A stretch of 7,031 bases of DNA from Patescibacteria group bacterium UBA1370 (GTDB lineage: Bacteria; Patescibacteriota; Microgenomatia; UBA1400; PJMF01), in NCBI GenBank assembly GCA_002306315.1, contig DBRK01000005.1:1-7031 (forward strand), read 5' to 3'. Each line of letters opens with the position of its first letter. Within the stretch, counting starts at the first letter, position 1. Positions 6,494 to 7,031 of the stretch are shown piece by piece. The position numbers were made by a program, and so were the translations under genes. The notes under the pieces were generated by a model. It ran no database searches. It worked only from the letters and a program-made list of their open reading frames with translations, and was not told the origin of the DNA.

Positions 6494-6568
6494 GTGGTCG
6501 CACCTGGGCTCGAACCAGGGACCTCACGAATGTGAATCGTGCGCTCTAACCAACTGAGCTATGCGACC
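6494..6568. repeat. 75-bp direct repeat, right copy (tRNA-Val)
   Basis: Partner of 5525-5599 with one mismatch. Ten bases at its right edge (6559-6568) also encode the end of the dus reading frame, so this copy is the one tied to dus and is the better candidate for the ancestral locus. Confidence 0.95.
6495..6568 (-). tRNA. tRNA-Val(CAC), copy 2
   Basis: Same 74-nt cloverleaf as copy 1, but with a fully Watson-Crick D stem (GCTC/GAGC). Anticodon CAC, discriminator A at 6495, no encoded CCA. Its 5' end lies inside the dus reading frame: T8-A9-G10 of the tRNA are the dus stop codon. It is therefore probably transcribed from the dus promoter and released by RNase P; no separate promoter was identified. 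Confidence 0.95.
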
Positions 6569-7031
6569 GCTTGATGGATATTATACTTTTCCTCTGGCAG
6601 ATTTCTACTTGTGAAATTAAAAGAAGGCAGGCTTTCTTGAATTCTGGCAACAGCCTCCGGTTCCAATAAGCCATGTTTCACAAAAATTTCAGCTGTTTCT
6701 GCAGCGCTATTAGCCTGGAATAGTTCCTTCCTTACCTCTGTGGCATTAGGAATTCCTTTGACATACCAACCTAGATGTTTGCGCATTGGCATGAATGAGT
6801 AGCGCTCATTGGCTTGATACGTACTTTCATAAATAAGGGCGTGTTCCAGAGCAATTTCAAATAGAGTTGTCGGCTGGGGTTGTTTTGCAGGCAGGAGCGC
6901 GTAGGGATTACCGAATGTTGCCCGGCCGAGCAAAGCCCCATCGGTACCGTATTGCTGGGATTTTTCTACCGCCTCTTCATAGCTGCTCAAGTCACCGTTG
7001 CCAAGGAGGAGAGTTTTGGTGGGACGGGTAA
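6559..7031 (-). CDS. dus: tRNA-dihydrouridine synthase (DusB-like), C-terminal half, N-terminus off window
   Basis: Dus enzymes are FMN- and NADPH-dependent and reduce specific uridines in tRNA D loops and nearby positions to dihydrouridine. The frame is open to base 7031, so the start lies outside; 156 residues are visible, about half of a usual Dus. The visible part begins at the end of the TIM barrel: LLLGNGDLSSYEEA, then GTDGALLGRATFGNPYAL, the FMN phosphate-binding region. The helical tRNA-binding domain follows, with the family's MRKHLGWYVKGIPNATEVRKEL. A TTG at 6990 is an internal leucine, not a start. The DusB subtype is favoured by this pattern but not certain. The last codons (GTC GCA TAG) lie in tRNA-Val copy 2, an overlap of 10 nt, so tRNA processing would cut the mRNA before its stop. 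Confidence 0.9.
   Translation of the reverse strand, partial: TRPTKTLLLGNGDLSSYEEAVEKSQQYGTDGALLGRATFGNPYALLPAKQPQPTTLFEIALEHALIYESTYQANERYSFMPMRKHLGWYVKGIPNATEVRKELFQANSAAETAEIFVKHGLLEPEAVARIQESLPSFNFTSRNLPEEKYNIHQAVA

Noticed and set aside
6988..6990. TTG at 6990 as the start of a small separate gene
   Set aside because: The upstream codons continue the Dus barrel (LLLGNGD) to the window edge, so this is an internal leucine of a truncated dus.

Overview
This 7 kb window is bacterial chromosome with dense coding and short gaps. It holds a 5'-truncated ftsK, a DUF4349 membrane protein, a tmRNA gene (ssrA), a GT39-type membrane glycosyltransferase, comF, two nearly identical tRNA-Val(CAC) genes flanking a membrane-anchored Thr/Pro-rich protein, and the C-terminal half of a dus-type tRNA-dihydrouridine synthase. 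The tRNAs and tmRNA do not encode CCA. Several genes lack a Shine-Dalgarno sequence and instead have a -10-like hexamer 6-7 nt before the start codon, which suggests leaderless mRNAs. With the gene content, this would fit a candidate-phyla-radiation (Patescibacteria, perhaps Microgenomates-like) genome, but that placement is inference.

Layout. 1-2583, plus strand: ftsK, then the DUF4349 gene 51 nt later with its own probable promoter. 2584-3136 has no ordinary protein gene. It is almost filled by ssrA on the minus strand, complete with promoter (3056-3083), tag reading frame (2858-2953), pseudoknot, acceptor and T stems, and terminator (2606-2631). 3137-4849, plus strand: the glycosyltransferase, whose end overlaps the end of minus-strand comF by 23 nt. 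5526-6568: two direct copies of tRNA-Val(CAC), 969 bp apart and differing at one base, with a single AT-richer plus-strand gene between them. 6559-7031, minus strand: dus, whose stop codon lies inside the second tRNA.

How the parts relate. The minus-strand order dus - tRNA-Val - (cargo + tRNA-Val) - comF suggests an older dus-tRNA-comF cluster into which one tRNA copy and one cargo gene were added. Dus modifies tRNA and shares a transcript edge with a tRNA. RNase P maturation of that tRNA would remove the dus stop codon, producing the kind of nonstop mRNA that tmRNA, encoded nearby, rescues. The clearest unusual points are the 31-codon tmRNA tag, the duplicated tRNA bracketing a cargo gene, the dus stop inside the tRNA, and the repeated leaderless-promoter pattern.
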